DNA from: Tethya wilhelma
Lineage: Eukaryota; Porifera; Demospongiae; Tethyida; Tethyidae
DNA: 64,000 nt
Reading direction: 5' to 3'
Assembly: GCA_964030475.1 (NCBI GenBank)
Contig: CAXIPT010000002.1
Span: 17,279,893-17,343,892 of the forward strand
Part shown: in pieces, positions 1 through 11,681 of the stretch
How the letters are laid out: every line of letters begins with the position of its first letter
How positions within the stretch are numbered: position 1 is the first letter of the stretch
Notes under the pieces: model-generated
What the model was told of the DNA's origin: nothing
Databases searched by the model: none
Seen by the model: the letters and a program-made list of their open reading frames with translations, nothing else
Made by a program: the position numbers and the translations under genes

Positions 1-183
1 GGGGGCAAAAGTTGTCAAGGTGGATATTCTAACCCCACTGGCACCCTAACAACTATGTTTTTAATAGGGGAGAACTGCAACTGGGTTTTTTTGACATGAA
101 CACTAGAGTATTTTAGTTCACTAGCTTCCATGCAGCATGTAGGTAAAATTGATGGTATTAAATAATTATTGGTGTTGTTTCAG

Positions 184-2249
184 GTGCGATATGTAGTATT
201 CCTCTTTCTCTCCTACCCCCTGGCCTTCATCTTCCGCTATGTCCTCCATCCCTCCCACACCTTACTCACCACCCGCTATATCTGCTCCCTGAGTCTGGGA
301 CTAGTCATGGGCTTCATGTGCTTTGGATGGCAAATGTTCATTCTCTTTGGAGTGGTCGGTGTCAGCTATATCTTCCTACTGGTCCTACCTCCCACTGTTG
401 TACAGAGGTCTGTACTATGGCAGTATAATTGTGCATCAATAAAAAAATCATGACATGGGCATAGACACACCCACAAATGTGGGGGGCTTCTAATGCTAAT
501 TACTGTGTATTGTGCATGCTGATGCATATTGTTACTATGATATGCTATTTCTATATAATAGATATACTATGTTTTGGGCATTGGGCTGTATGAGTATTTC
601 TCACATTTACCGAATGGTCACTGATTATGAGGGATGGCATCTGGACTTCACTGGGTATATAGGCAATAACTTCCAATGTATATCACTCAGATGCAATCAC
701 TATAAATACTCTGTTTCAGCCCGTTGATGCTCATTGTGCAGAAGTTAACCTTATGTGCTTATGCTTATCATGATGGTAAGCTGGTTCAGTTCTTTGCTTT
801 TTCAATTAACTAGTATTTGACTCTCCAGGCAATGCAAGAGAGAAATCCTCTTTGAATGAAGATCAGAAGAAACAAAAGATTGATGAGTGTCCATCATTAC
901 TGGTCTACTTTAGCTACAACTTCAACTTTCACTCCTTCCTAGCTGGACCAACATGCACCATCAAAGACTACCTGGCCTTCATGGATGGCTCCAATCTCAA
1001 GCCACCAGCCAATCCAAATGCTATGGTATCAGATCTCTAGATAGATGGATAGTTTATATACATGTTGTTGTTGTTGTTTGCAGGTAAAAGAAAATTCTAT
1101 GGAGCCATCATCACTTGTGGGTCAAATAATCTTCCTGCTAATGAATTATTAATTCCAGACTTTTGCTAATACATCATTCTCGCACATTTGCAGTATCCAG
1201 TGTTGACCAAGTTCATACAAGCTCTGTCTTGGGCAGTTGTACACATCTTGATATCTCCAAAATACACATCAGATTTGGTCTTGGGTGAGCCATGAAAATG
1301 TCATTATTGAAATATTTATTAAAAATTGTATTTCTTACATCCATGCAGATCCAAAATTTTCGTTTATTTATCGAATCTTCATTGTCAACATGTACTTGTT
1401 TAGTATCCATAGTCGTTTCTACTTCATCTGGTTACTGGTGGACAGCATTAGCAATGCCGCTGGTCTTGGGTTCAGTGGCTATGATAGCAAAGGAGATGCA
1501 AAATGGGATCTAGTTACAAACATTTATCCATGGAGAATTGAATTTACTCTATCTCTCAGGGACGGTGTAAACAATTGGAATATCACAACTGCTCTCTGGT
1601 TAAGAAGGTATAGTAGTGTTATGACCATATAAGTGGTATCTTATGTAAATGCACTTGCACATACATGTATACATACAGGATAGTATTTGAGAGAGTTACA
1701 TTTTCTCCTGCCTTTTCTACATTTGCTGTATCAGCCATGTGGCATGGTTTCTATCCAGGCTACTATATTTCTTTTATCTTAGCTGCATTAACAATAAAGG
1801 CTTCAAAAAAAGTGAGAAAAGAGTTTTTGATAGTTATTATTTCAACCAATGTATACTGTCACATTCTACACTTTAGATACGCCACCTCGTCCGTCCTTAC
1901 TTTCAAAGTAGTGCAATGCTCCATAGAGCGTATAATGTCATAACATGGGCAGTTACTCGTTTCTATGTGGGGTTTCTAATCATTCCCTTTCATGTGATGT
2001 GGGCTACTAGTGCACTGCAGTTTTGGAGGTGAATTGATGCAACCTATAGCCGTATTATAACAACATGCAATGCTGCATTGCAACAGTTACTGCTCTCAGT
2101 GTTCATAATAAAATTAATTATGTTTCAGTGATGTTCTTGTACACATGTGCAGCTACTACTACTTTGTTCCATTGATTCTTGTTCTTGTTGTGGCATTTCT
2201 GTTTCCAAGTGGAAAGAGGCAGAGAAGAGAGGAACTCAAGTCAGAGTAG
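184..2249 (+). CDS. MBOAT1/2: MBOAT-family lysophospholipid acyltransferase, copy A (5' exon outside window)
   Basis: Membrane-bound O-acyltransferase of the MBOAT1/2 type, which re-acylates lysophospholipids in the endoplasmic reticulum. It is a multi-exon gene. Visible exons include 184-407, 562-654, about 720-775, 833-1024, 1354-1609, about 1679-1812, 1879-2029 and the last one ending at TAG 2247-2249. Introns have GT-AG ends and phases agree across junctions. Family hallmarks seen are the hydrophobic segments, the LAGP motif, the GYD...WDL stretch, the catalytic-region Asn in NWNITTALWL, and the conserved His in WHGFYPGYY. The first coding exon (the counterpart of 2455-2520 in copy B) is not in the window, so the gene enters from the left edge. 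All visible exons are open, so there is no sign of pseudogenization. The C-terminus is short, ending in a basic KRQRREELKSE tail. Substrate preference cannot be told from sequence. Confidence 0.85.
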
Positions 2250-2454
2250 GCTACCAGATTGGACAGTTCTTCATTGAGTCATAATTTTCCAGTAGACCTT
2301 TTGATGTTTTATTAGTGTGTACCTGTACCTAAATCAGTGATAATAGGATACTATACGTCTCACGTGAAAGATTGCTAATTAGACCTCGATAATTAAACCA
2401 CAAATTAGTACAAGTGGCCTACCGTTCACTTCACTGCTTCAGTTTGGAGGCGAG

Positions 2455-5066
2455 ATGGGTGGTGGAGTCAACCAGTTCTTTGAAGTCGCTGCTGATGGTC
2501 TTGACTTTCCAGTAGATCAGGTACCTATAAATTATAGATGTAGATCTTGAAGTTCTGATTGATGAAGTAGAAACAGATCGACTTGCTCCTTTGAAAACTA
2601 GTGTTAAAACATAATTGCCTCGTTTCATATTAAAACTAAATTAATATGCATTGTACATAGTTTTATGTTTGTGGATGAATGTAGTTATTACAGATTGGTA
2701 TTGGCTTCAGGTGCGATGTGTTTTGTTGCTCTTATTATGTTACCCCCTGGGCTACATCTTCCGCTATGTCCTCCACCCCTCCCACACCTCACTCACCACC
2801 CGCTATGTCTACTCCCTGAGTCTGGGACTAGTCATGGGCTTCATGTGCTTTGGATGGCAAATGTTCATTCTCTTTGGAGTGGTCGGTGTCAGCTATATCT
2901 TCCTACTGGTCCTACCTCCCACTGTTGTACAGAGGTATTGATAGATCCACTCAAGCATTCACGGTTGTCAACACCTACAAACTGTTTCATAGGTATACCA
3001 TGATTTGGGCCATGAGCTGCATGAGTGCTGCCCATATATACAGACTGCTCACTGACTATGGAGGCTACCACCTTGACTTCACTGGGTGTGTGAGGAGGGT
3101 CGTGTATAGAATTCAATAGTAATGGTTTGAACTTTGTCCTTGTTTTTTCTGTAGTCCACTCATGATCATAGTACAGAGAATAACGCTGGTTGGATATGCC
3201 TATCATGATGGTACAAGTGAACATGGTATTATTGCTGGTTACTGTTATAGTCTGTTGTTTTTCTTTCTGAAAGGAAATGCAAGAAAGGAATCCTCTTTGA
3301 ATGAAGACCAGAAGAGACAAAAGATTGATGAGTGTCCATCGTTGCTGGTCTACTTTAGCTACAACTTCAACTTTCACTCCTTCCTAGCTGGACCGACATG
3401 CACCATCAAAGACTACCTGGCCTTCATGGATGGCTCCAATCTCAAGCCACCAGCCAATCCAAATGCCTATGCTCGAGTAAGAAGAATAATGTCAGATGGT
3501 CTAGAATCATTTAATATTTCCTCTATGTCCATACAGGCTAAAGAACACTCTGAAGAACCATCATCTTTGGTAGGTATAATAGCTTTACCTCTTGAATAGC
3601 CTGCCCTTCCATCCACCATTATATTTTATTGGCACACACCATGCAGTATCCAGTACTAACAAAGCTGTTGTTTGCTCTGATTTGCATTGGCAGTTTCATC
3701 TACCTCTCTCAGACCTATACAATAGATTCTGTCATAAGTAAGAAGCATGATAATTATTGGGGTATTTATGTGTAAATCTCATGTTATTTACACCAAGGTG
3801 CACATGTGTATACGCACACACGCACATGCATAGATCCACAACATTCACTTCTTTATCGTATCATCATCACAAACCTATACATTCTCAGTATACGAGTTCG
3901 TTTCTACTTCATCTGGTTGCTGGTGGACAGCATTAGCAATGCCACTGGTCTTGGGTTCAATGGCTATGATAGTAAAGGAGATGCAAAATGGGATCTCGTG
4001 TCAAATATTTATCCATTGGAAATAGAATTGGGTACAAATCTCAGACAGATTGTGAACAACTGGAACCATAATTCTGCTCTTTGGCTAAGAAGGTATGAAG
4101 TTCAGATAAGAGTATCATGAATATACTTCCTTAGTGATGTTGGTATACACTAGTAATACATGTGTAGTATATACACATGTAGGAAGTGCGAGTACTTAAG
4201 TCCATCTGGTTTGAGAATGCCACCCGAAGTGAAATAATGAGATTTATGCAATACTTTTCATATGGGGCAAAATAGCTAACTTTTGACTGGTAAGGTGTAG
4301 AGAAGCTGGAAAAAAAACACTCAAAAGAATGGGGAGAATAAGCACATTCCAATGGTGTTTGAAATTTTGAAATTAGTTAGAAAAGTAAATTATTCAATTT
4401 TTTCTACCAGTATTCTCAAACCAGATGAACTTTTAGTGCTGACCATACATTGTCTGTTGTTTGCATAACATCATGCTCTGCCTCACAAACTCTTGCTTTC
4501 AGGACTGTGTATGAAAGAGTTTCATTTTCTCCCGCCATCTTTACTTTCATTGTGTCAGCTCTGTGGCACGGTTTCTACCCAGGTTACTATATATGCTTTG
4601 TCACCTTATCTTTAATGCTCGAAGCATCCAAAAAGGTATTTATCTACAAGATTTTATCCGAGAGCTTTTCTCTAGAGTTTTCTCCCATTTTGCAGTTGCG
4701 TAGACTTGTTCGTCCTTACTTCCAAGAAAATATTATTCTAAAGAGAGGATATGATGTCATAACATGGATCATAACTCATCTTTTCTTGGAGTTTGCTATG
4801 GTCCCCTTTCAAGTGATGTGGATTGAAAAATCGATACAATTTTGGAGGTATCAGAATGCAAGGGAAATGATGCTTGTGAACTGCATGTCAATGGGCACAC
4901 ACACACACACACACACCTTTTCAGCTACTACTACTTTGTTCCATTGATTCTTGTTCTCATGGTGTTTCTGTTTCCAAGTGGAACGAGGCAGAGAAGTGAT
5001 GAGGCAACAAAGACCAGCTCAGTACCATTAGAAGAAAATTCTAACAACAAATTCAAATCAGATTAG
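2455..5066 (+). CDS. MBOAT1/2: MBOAT-family lysophospholipid acyltransferase, copy B
   Basis: Complete tandem paralogue of copy A, beginning 205 bases after its stop. The first exon, 2455-2520, encodes MGGGVNQFFEVAADGL then FPVDQ, which aligns with the N-terminus of vertebrate MBOAT2 (the PIDQ segment before the first membrane helix). Exon 2 (2710-2934) and the exon with LLVYFSYNFNFHSFLAGP are almost identical to copy A, while later exons are clearly diverged. The catalytic-region Asn (NNWNHNSALWL) and His (WHGFYPGYY) are both present. The last exon follows a CA microsatellite and ends at 5066, with a longer Ser/Asn-rich tail than copy A. The intron at about 4093-4502 contains a MITE-like element. 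Function follows from the family (acyl-CoA:lysophospholipid acyl transfer in the ER membrane). Confidence 0.87.
4198..4432. mobile_element. MITE-like element with 22-bp terminal inverted repeats (family 1, copy 1)
   Basis: About 235 bp inside an MBOAT copy B intron. The left end AAGTCCATCTGGTTTGAGAA reappears inverted at the right end as AAGTTCATCTGGTTTGAGAA (read on the minus strand). The interior has no coding capacity. A second, inverted and truncated copy lies at 14520-14715 in a UBR5 intron and shares the interior around TAGCTAACTTTTGACTGGTA. Two dispersed copies sharing one terminal sequence argue for a non-autonomous DNA transposon. I could not settle a target-site duplication. Confidence 0.75.
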
Positions 5067-5479
5067 ATGACAACTATAGGTTTCTCTCCCAAAGTATAAT
5101 AATATTACTTTAGTTTGGCTGATAATAATATTATGCTCTTTTTTTTTCTTCCCCTCGTTTTTTTTGTTTTTTTTTTTCTGGCAATAATATGATGATTTTT
5201 AAAATTTAGGCAGCACAGGTTCTCTTCCAGTCAGACTAAGGTTGTTCTTATAGGTTTCACAATTATGATTGCATGTAAGTTTGCGCATGCGTAGTAGCGT
5301 GTGCGTAACCTAGTAACCTTTGACCTTTCATACCACAAAAGGTGGGTTTGGCAACAGAAGGAATCCATCATATTTTGGCATCTGTTTCTAACTCGAAATT
5401 CTTTCTTCGTCACTATGGAGATGTCCCCTCTGTCTATCTGATCTCTCTCTCCCTCTCCCAAGTTACCAAGATATCAAAG
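5067..5479. other. Intergenic region between MBOAT copy B and GFOD
   Basis: No gene is supported here. It contains a T-rich stretch around 5141-5178, probably the 3' UTR/terminator side of the MBOAT gene, and a GC-rich palindromic motif at 5282-5293 that probably belongs to the GFOD promoter. The GFOD reading frame stays open upstream of its chosen start to 5342, but that part has no family similarity. Confidence 0.6.
5282..5293. promoter_or_regulatory. NRF1-like palindromic promoter motif upstream of GFOD
   Basis: TGCGCATGCGTA closely resembles the NRF-1 consensus YGCGCAYGCGCR and lies about 190 bases before the GFOD start. A similar motif (TGCGCGTGCGCC, 6792-6803) precedes AIFM3. That the NRF1 homologue binds here is inference. 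Confidence 0.4.
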
Positions 5480-6691
5480 ATGGCCCCTAGAGTTGGCATT
5501 GTTGGCACTTCTGATCAGATAAGTTTCCTGGTACCCTTGTTGTGCTCTCTCGGATTTCGAGTCACAGCCATTTGGTGCAAGAACAAAGAAGTATGCCGTA
5601 AACTATCAGAAACACTAGGCGTTACTCTAGCCGCTGCTAGCATTCAGGATCTTCTAGTCCATTCTGAGGTTGATTTGGTGTATGTTGCCACTGAGCCTGG
5701 CATGCATGCTGAAGTAGCTGTGAAAGCTCTCACGTCAGGAAAGCACTGTATCTGTCAAAAACCTCCTGCTACCTGTCAAGCTGAAGCAGAAAAGATGGTG
5801 AGTCTTTCACAATATTACAATAAGCTCATGAGCTTCCTTGAGAGCCATCTTCGATTCTTACCAGCTGTCATCAAAATGAGGGAGCACATCTTGTTGGGGT
5901 ATTGCGGTACGCCATTTGTCATCGAAGCACGTGTTAGTATGGGCCTACTAATACAATCGGAGTCATACAGTTGGAAGTGTGACCCAAGTACAGGAGGTGG
6001 GGTACTGAATATGTTTGGATCACATTTGATAGACCTCATTTCGTTTGTTTCAAATCAACATGCAAAGCGAGTCCACGGAACACTCAGAACATTTTGTCCT
6101 CAGACTAAGAAAATCAATGGCTATCGTAGCATTACCAGCGATGATTTCTGTTGCTTTCAAATACAGTGCATGGGTGGACTGTCAGCCACTGCCACCCTCA
6201 ACACACACGCTCCGGGGGAGTTCAATTTCGAGTTCTCTATGAGTGGATCGAACGGCCGACTAGTGATACGAGGATTGGACCTCTACGGCTGTAAAAATGG
6301 AGAAAAAGAGGAGCTCCTCTACAAACAGAAAGAGCTGGAAATGGGAGCTGAGCTGGGCTCAAAGTTTGCGCAAGATTTCTATCGCCCTCTCGTGATCGGT
6401 TGTAAAGGAATGTTTCAGATGGTGAAGAGTGTGTTTGAGTCCATGAAAAGTCCTGCAAAGCGTCACCTTGAACACAAAGATCACTGCAAGATGCTCATCC
6501 CTTCGGCTACCTTTGAAGATGGTGTGTATATTCGAACAGTTTTAGATGCCATACATCAGTCCAATAGTTCAGGACAATGGGTAGATATCCCTAAAGCAAA
6601 CCTAGTGAAATCCTCTAATCCATTTTGGACGAGCTCAGCTGGTAGAATCGATGAGCCGTCACCAAAAACCGTCAGACCAGTTTTCGTTTAA
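5480..6691 (+). CDS. GFOD: GFOD1/2-like Gfo/Idh/MocA oxidoreductase
   Basis: Glucose-fructose oxidoreductase domain-containing protein. A 403-residue coding region is uninterrupted by introns. The start at 5480 (MAPRVGIVGTSDQ) is chosen because the Rossmann motif begins there, as in vertebrate GFOD proteins; the 46 upstream in-frame codons have no family similarity. The N-terminal NAD(P)-binding fold covers roughly residues 1-125, with a GxxG-type loop in VGIVGTSDQ. GKHCICQKPPA matches the E/QKP motif of the superfamily. The C-terminal alpha/beta domain contains GGGVLNMFGSHLIDL, SDDFCCFQ and the family-typical ASFEDG-like SATFEDGVYI near residue 340. In GFOD proteins the catalytic Lys/His are poorly conserved and enzymatic activity is unproven, so the substrate is unknown. 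The family match is strong; whether it is GFOD1 or GFOD2 cannot be resolved (probably a pre-duplication orthologue). Confidence 0.88.
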   Translation: MAPRVGIVGTSDQISFLVPLLCSLGFRVTAIWCKNKEVCRKLSETLGVTLAAASIQDLLVHSEVDLVYVATEPGMHAEVAVKALTSGKHCICQKPPATCQAEAEKMVSLSQYYNKLMSFLESHLRFLPAVIKMREHILLGYCGTPFVIEARVSMGLLIQSESYSWKCDPSTGGGVLNMFGSHLIDLISFVSNQHAKRVHGTLRTFCPQTKKINGYRSITSDDFCCFQIQCMGGLSATATLNTHAPGEFNFEFSMSGSNGRLVIRGLDLYGCKNGEKEELLYKQKELEMGAELGSKFAQDFYRPLVIGCKGMFQMVKSVFESMKSPAKRHLEHKDHCKMLIPSATFEDGVYIRTVLDAIHQSNSSGQWVDIPKANLVKSSNPFWTSSAGRIDEPSPKTVRPVFV

Positions 6692-6791
6692 TCCACAGCA
6701 GTATAGAGATTTTTTTATATAACACAGCTATATCATTCTGACATCATTAGATTTTCTTGTAGTCCAATTAGATCTGCAAAATTTAATTTAA

Positions 6792-6803
6792 TGCGCGTGC
6801 GCC
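6792..6803. promoter_or_regulatory. NRF1-like palindromic promoter motif upstream of AIFM3
   Basis: TGCGCGTGCGCC lies 44 bases before the first AIFM3 ATG, in a gap of only 155 bases after the GFOD stop. It resembles the NRF-1 consensus. The short gap means the AIFM3 promoter probably overlaps the GFOD 3' end. Binding is inferred. Confidence 0.38.
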
Positions 6804-6846
6804 TGTCCCGCTTTGAGTCAGAGACCACCACAGAGCATCAGTATAA

Positions 6847-7495
6847 ATGCTGACAGGGAGAGTCTGCAATCGTTTCAGGCCGTTGTTTAGGTGGATTACT
6901 GGAAATAACAGAGCATTTTCTGTGTCATATACAGTAAGAAGTCCTCGAATACCAACTTCGGCAACTCAGTCTCTGATCAATTTATATTCTAGGAGACAAC
7001 CCCTAGTGCTCCAAAAAGAAATATCCTGTTATCAACACTTTTATACGACTTCAACTTCCACTTCACTTCTATCTAAATTTAGAATGGGTGCTGGAGGCTC
7101 TAAAAAAAGTAGGAAAGAACAGCAACCCACCAGTTCAGCTGAAAAGAGCCAACCTGAGAGTGCTTCTGCAGAGAAACAAGAAGGTGGAGTAATGGAGAAA
7201 CCTACAGAGAGTGCTACTGCTGCTGACAAACAAGATACAACGGCTGAAGTTGAACCAAAACCTGAAGACACTCAACCTGAGAGTGTTGCAGAGGTAGCAG
7301 CTGATATTGAACCACCAAAGAATGAAAATGAACAGGTGTCTGCAGAGACAGATGACGACTTTGTACAGGCTGTTGTGGCTAAAGTGTCTGACTTTGGAGA
7401 CAACGAGTAAGTATTTATATCATCTCCATGGTATTATTGACTTTCTTGGCTATCAACATATATTATTATTATTTCTACTTGTTTACATATATTAT

Positions 7496-7530
<35 letters not shown>

Positions 7531-7623
7531 CTACAAATGATAATGGTTATAGATAATAACAGACTATGATATTGCTATCTCTCTCACACACTCACACGCA
7601 CACGTGCACACACACATGCACAT

Positions 7624-7659
<36 letters not shown>

Positions 7660-7916
7660 GCACGACAGAATGCGTGAAGTAGATATTGGTGAATCGAAAG
7701 CTTTACTAGTTCGTCAAAATGGTGAATTCTCTGCCATTGGTCACAAGTGTACCCACTACGGAGCACCTCTTGCTAAGGGTTACCTAGGAAATGGTCGTGT
7801 GCGTTGCCCATGGCATGGAGCTTGCTTCAACATAAAGAACGGTGACATTGAAGATTTCCCAGGTCTTGACAATGTACCTTGTTTCCAGGTGTGTGTGTGT
7901 GTGTGCGTGCATGCAT

Positions 7917-7947
<31 letters not shown>

Positions 7948-10483
7948 GATCATGTGTGTTTGTTGTGTTGGTGGTAGCAAATGGCTTCTCTCTGAGTTAA
8001 TTTCCTGACCACAAGTAATCATTCAAACCACCTCAAACACCCACCATGGAGCAATCTAGACACAATCAAGTGCTGAAACTGACACACTTTCCTGTGTTCC
8101 TTCTTCTTATGCAACTAGCTAAGGTTTCCAACCATGCACACAGGTTAGACTGGACGGAGATGACGTGGTAGTGAAGGCCAAGAAGACAGACCTTGCCGAC
8201 TTCAGACACACACCCAGCATGACTCCAGCCGCCACTGACGAGGACTCGAGGACCTTCCTCATCGTGGGAGGAGGTAAGAACTTCCCGTGGATCCCGGCAC
8301 CAATAGCTTGTGTTTATCGTTGTTGTGCATGTTTGCAAAACAGAGGAAGGTGTAAGTGGTGTGTACTGCTTTGTAGTTTCAATACAAAGTGCAAGATCAT
8401 GTGTACAAGTACAAGATACTTGCACAAGAATCATCGCTTGTTCTCCATTATTTCTCAAAACAATCAGCTCTAGAAGCACTTTGTGTAGTTCTTCACGATT
8501 CATTGAGTGCTCTGTGAATTGAAGAGAGATCACTACCTGTAGAGTGTCATACCATTGGTAGTGATATTTAGAGTACCTTGTGGTCCAGTTATGATTATGA
8601 CATTCCACACGGAATTAGATTTGCATTCTACCCTCACTCCCGTGTGTGCACATGCAGGCCCTGCATCTCTATCGTGTGCTGAAACACTACGAAAGGAAGG
8701 GTTCAAAGGTCGTGTTATACTGGCCAGTCGTGAGAATGACCTGCCCTACGACAGACCTAAATTGAGCAAGGTTTGTTTCTCTTTTCTCTTCTTTCATGTA
8801 TTATTGGTGTGTCAACACTGACACTAATTTACAGTTTGATTAGAGCCTCTAGTATAAACACTTTGTCACATTAGCTTTGAATCCACCGATAGGCTATGCA
8901 TTTGACAGCTGAGTCCATTGCACTCAGACCCAAAGACTTCTACCAACAACACGACATCGACTTGATGCTTGGAAAAGAGGTATAAGAAGCTTTTATACAC
9001 ACCATGTTGCAATTGACAGCTGCATATTGTTTGCCCCATATGTCACAGGTGTGCAGTGTGGATGTGGGTGGTAGAAAGGTGACCTTTGCTGATGGTGGCT
9101 CCCAGAGTTATGATGCACTGATGCTTGCCACAGGATCGACGTAAGAGCTAGTGTGCTTCAATTGAAATGTTTTCCCCCCTCTCTCCCTCACTCATTCTTG
9201 TGAGGCACTTAGCTATTGTTAGCTAGCAATATAGCCATCGAAGCTCCCCTCTCAGATGAATATTGAACTGCAATGAGAATGCTTGAAATAGTGGCAACCT
9301 TTTCCCAGCAAATGCACTCTTAAATGAGTTGTAATGGACTCTTAGCAAAAAGAACTTTAATAGTGGACTTTTAATGGACACTAACAAAAGAACTCTTAAA
9401 CGTGTGGACTTTTTAAGCAATCAGGACAATCACAAGCATGGACTGTTTGTTATTGATGAGAGTGCACAGTGCGTGTGAAGTAGGCAGCCATTTCCGAAAC
9501 GTGTGATCTATTCCATCTTCGTGTGTGACTCCACCCTATGCTCCTCCCCCTTTGTTAGGCCGAGGACACTCCCCATTCCGGGGTTTGATTTGGAGAACGT
9601 ATTTCTGTTGAGGGATCCCAGTCATGCCAACAAGATTGCCGAGTGTGCAGCTGGAAAGAAAGTTGTTGTCATAGGGACATCTTTCATTGGTAGGGAATAA
9701 ATATAAAATAGTATACCTTTAAGGTAGCATTTATAACTGGGTAATCATGTTTAGAATTTAGCAAATTGCATATTTTTGCTAATAATAAGTCATGCTAGAT
9801 GTTAGGGTGAGCTAGGTCAAAGAACAACATCATCGCATGGAACTAATAAACTGCTAAAATTTGTATTCATCAAGAAGAAATTGCTAATATTTGTACCCGT
9901 TAATAAACTTAGCCTTAAGGTACTTGCTGCCGAGCAGATTAAAGTATTACACATGTACAGATGTATGTTGTGTGTTTCTGGAGGGAAAATATTTGATGAG
10001 TGCTTGTGTCTGTGTTGTGCATTTGAACAGGAATGGAAGTGACTGCCTACTTGAGTGACAAGGCTGCCAGTATTTCCTGCATTGACATTACAGCAGTACC
10101 ATTTGAGAGGGTGCTTGGAGACAGAGTTGGAAAGATGCTGCAGAGTGTAAGACACGGCACAACACGTAGCCACCTCAATCCCCCTTCCCAAGTAGTTTCC
10201 ATTGATACTCTCAAAGTCATACTTTCCTTGTTGTTTATTTTAGATGCAAGAAGAGAATGGTATCAAGTTCTACCTGAGTGCTGGAGTGAAGGAGATTGTT
10301 GGAGAGGATGGAAAGGTTACTGGAGTGACGATTCCTTCTGGAGAGACTTTAGAGGCAGACATTGTTGTAGCTGGTGTTGGTGAGTTATGATAGATAACCC
10401 CATCTTGATCTGAAGTACCTTGACATGGTGTGATGGTGTGATAGAGGTTCTTCTCTAGCAAAAGCTAGGACCTTTCTTACTGA

Positions 10484-10528
<45 letters not shown>

Positions 10529-11474
10529 CCTCTCCAGGTGTTGTCCCTGCTACCAACTACCTCAAGGACTCCACTCTTCTCATGACTCAAAGAGGAGAGG
10601 TTATTGTTGATCAGGTACATACCTAGTCTTGTTGCAAATGTGAAGCACTTGTGTATTTTTCTCTCTGTTTATTTTTGATCTTTTGTTGTTGTTGTTGATG
10701 TTAACCTTTTCAATGATTGGCAGTTCATGAAGGCGGCGGAAGGAGTCTATGCAGCTGGAGATATTGTTCGATTCCCCCTGCCAATGATCGGAGGAGACAC
10801 CAACATCGGACATTGGCAAATTGCTCACAATCATGGTTAGCATTGGTTGAAGCAATTTCAATGTTGCAGTGATGTTTTGTTGTGTGTGTGTGTGTCCTTC
10901 ATGAAGGTCGTGTGGCTGCAAGGAACATGCTGGGCAAGGAGGAAGCCTTCAACAGCATCCCGTACTTCTGGACAGTCCAGTTTGGCAAGAGTTTGCGCCA
11001 CTGTGGTACATATAAAGTTTTTTTATCAATAAATCAAGCAACCTACTCAAGTATCTTATCATTTCTCATTCTCTCTTTCTCATTTCAGGACATGCCTTGA
11101 GTTGGGATGAGATTATTTATGATGGCAGTCCTGAGGAGAGGAAGTTTGCAGCGTACTATATTAAGTATGACAATAATTATTTATTGTTTACATTGCCAAC
11201 TTCTCTTGCTGTTATGACGATTGTGTGGCTGTTGTCTATTATTATAGAGACAACAAGGTGCTAGCTGTATCCAGTTTGAACTTTGACCCTGTAGTATCTA
11301 AGTCGGCAGAGCTAATGTATCAAGGTCGTATGCCTTCTGGTACCCAACTCAGGTAGGGGCTGGTCTCATGTTAGTGGAGTGAGTACAAGTATTGACTCTT
11401 ATTTGTTCTCTTTCTGAACACCTAAACACCCATGCATGTACAGAGAAAACCCAGATCTGACAAGTCACCTATGA
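6847..11474 (+). CDS. AIFM3: AIFM3 (AIF-like flavoprotein with Rieske domain)
   Basis: Apoptosis-inducing-factor-like protein 3: an N-terminal Rieske [2Fe-2S] domain plus a class-I pyridine-nucleotide-disulphide oxidoreductase binding FAD and NAD(P)H. Exon 2 (7669-7888) has the Rieske ligands CTHYGAPL and CPWHGACF. The FAD GxGxxx motif is split at TFLIVGGG/PASL (8144-8273, 8658-8770). The NAD motif is VVVIGTSFIGMEV (9559-9689 and 10031-10146). FAD-binding DGD-type GVYAAGDIVRFP lies in 10724-10835. Further exons are 8893-8979, 9049-9140, 10244-10379, 10538-10614, 10907-11005, 11089-11164, 11248-11352 and 11444-11474. Phases match throughout. Exon 1 (6847-about 7409) has two plausible starts: ATG 6847 gives an Arg/Ser-rich mitochondrial-type presequence, and ATG 7084 gives MGAGGSKKS, a possible N-myristoylation signal like the MGxxxS start of vertebrate AIFM3. 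An AATAAA lies 47 bases past the stop. Confidence 0.92.
7499..7655. repeat. (CA)n microsatellites in AIFM3 intron 1
   Basis: Two CA-rich tracts, about 7499-7525 and 7590-7655, occupy most of the first intron. The second ends 13 bases before the exon 2 acceptor, so the intron is close to pure low-complexity sequence. Open frames through it encode only Thr/His or Val/Cys repeats and are not genes. Confidence 0.9.
10488..10526. repeat. (TC)n microsatellite forming a polypyrimidine tract
   Basis: About 39 bases of perfect TC repeat end 11 bases before the 3' splice site of the AIFM3 exon at 10538. The same arrangement recurs at two UBR5 acceptors. Confidence 0.85.
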
Positions 11475-11520
11475 GAACTGAATCCATTATGTAATAATTT
11501 ATGTATAGCTAGAACACCAT

Positions 11521-11526
11521 AATAAA
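11521..11526 (+). terminator. AIFM3 polyadenylation signal
   Basis: AATAAA begins 47 bases after the AIFM3 stop codon. It is the only canonical signal in this short 3' region, so it is the likely cleavage signal. Confidence 0.6.
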
Positions 11527-11681
11527 ATCCCCATACACAGATCTTCTTTGTATAGCAATATTATCTTGTCATAGATTTTTTTTTTAAAAAAAATTGAATG
11601 TTGTCTTGAATGACAAAACCAGAGATTGTAGAGAAAATTAAAGGAAAGACAAGTGGAATTGAAGAGAAATCATGTTAAAAG

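Noticed and set aside
2889..3377. 162-codon minus-strand ORF
   Set aside because: It lies antisense to MBOAT copy B exons and introns, has no recognisable similarity, and ignores the clear splice structure on the plus strand.
7604..8008. ORFs through CA/GT repeats encoding poly-His/Thr or Val/Cys
   Set aside because: Low-complexity translation of microsatellites that only joins a real AIFM3 exon by running through intron sequence.
9220..9470. Repeated CTCTTAA/GGACTTTT words in an AIFM3 intron
   Set aside because: Short words repeat irregularly with no inverted termini or fixed period; no element could be bounded.
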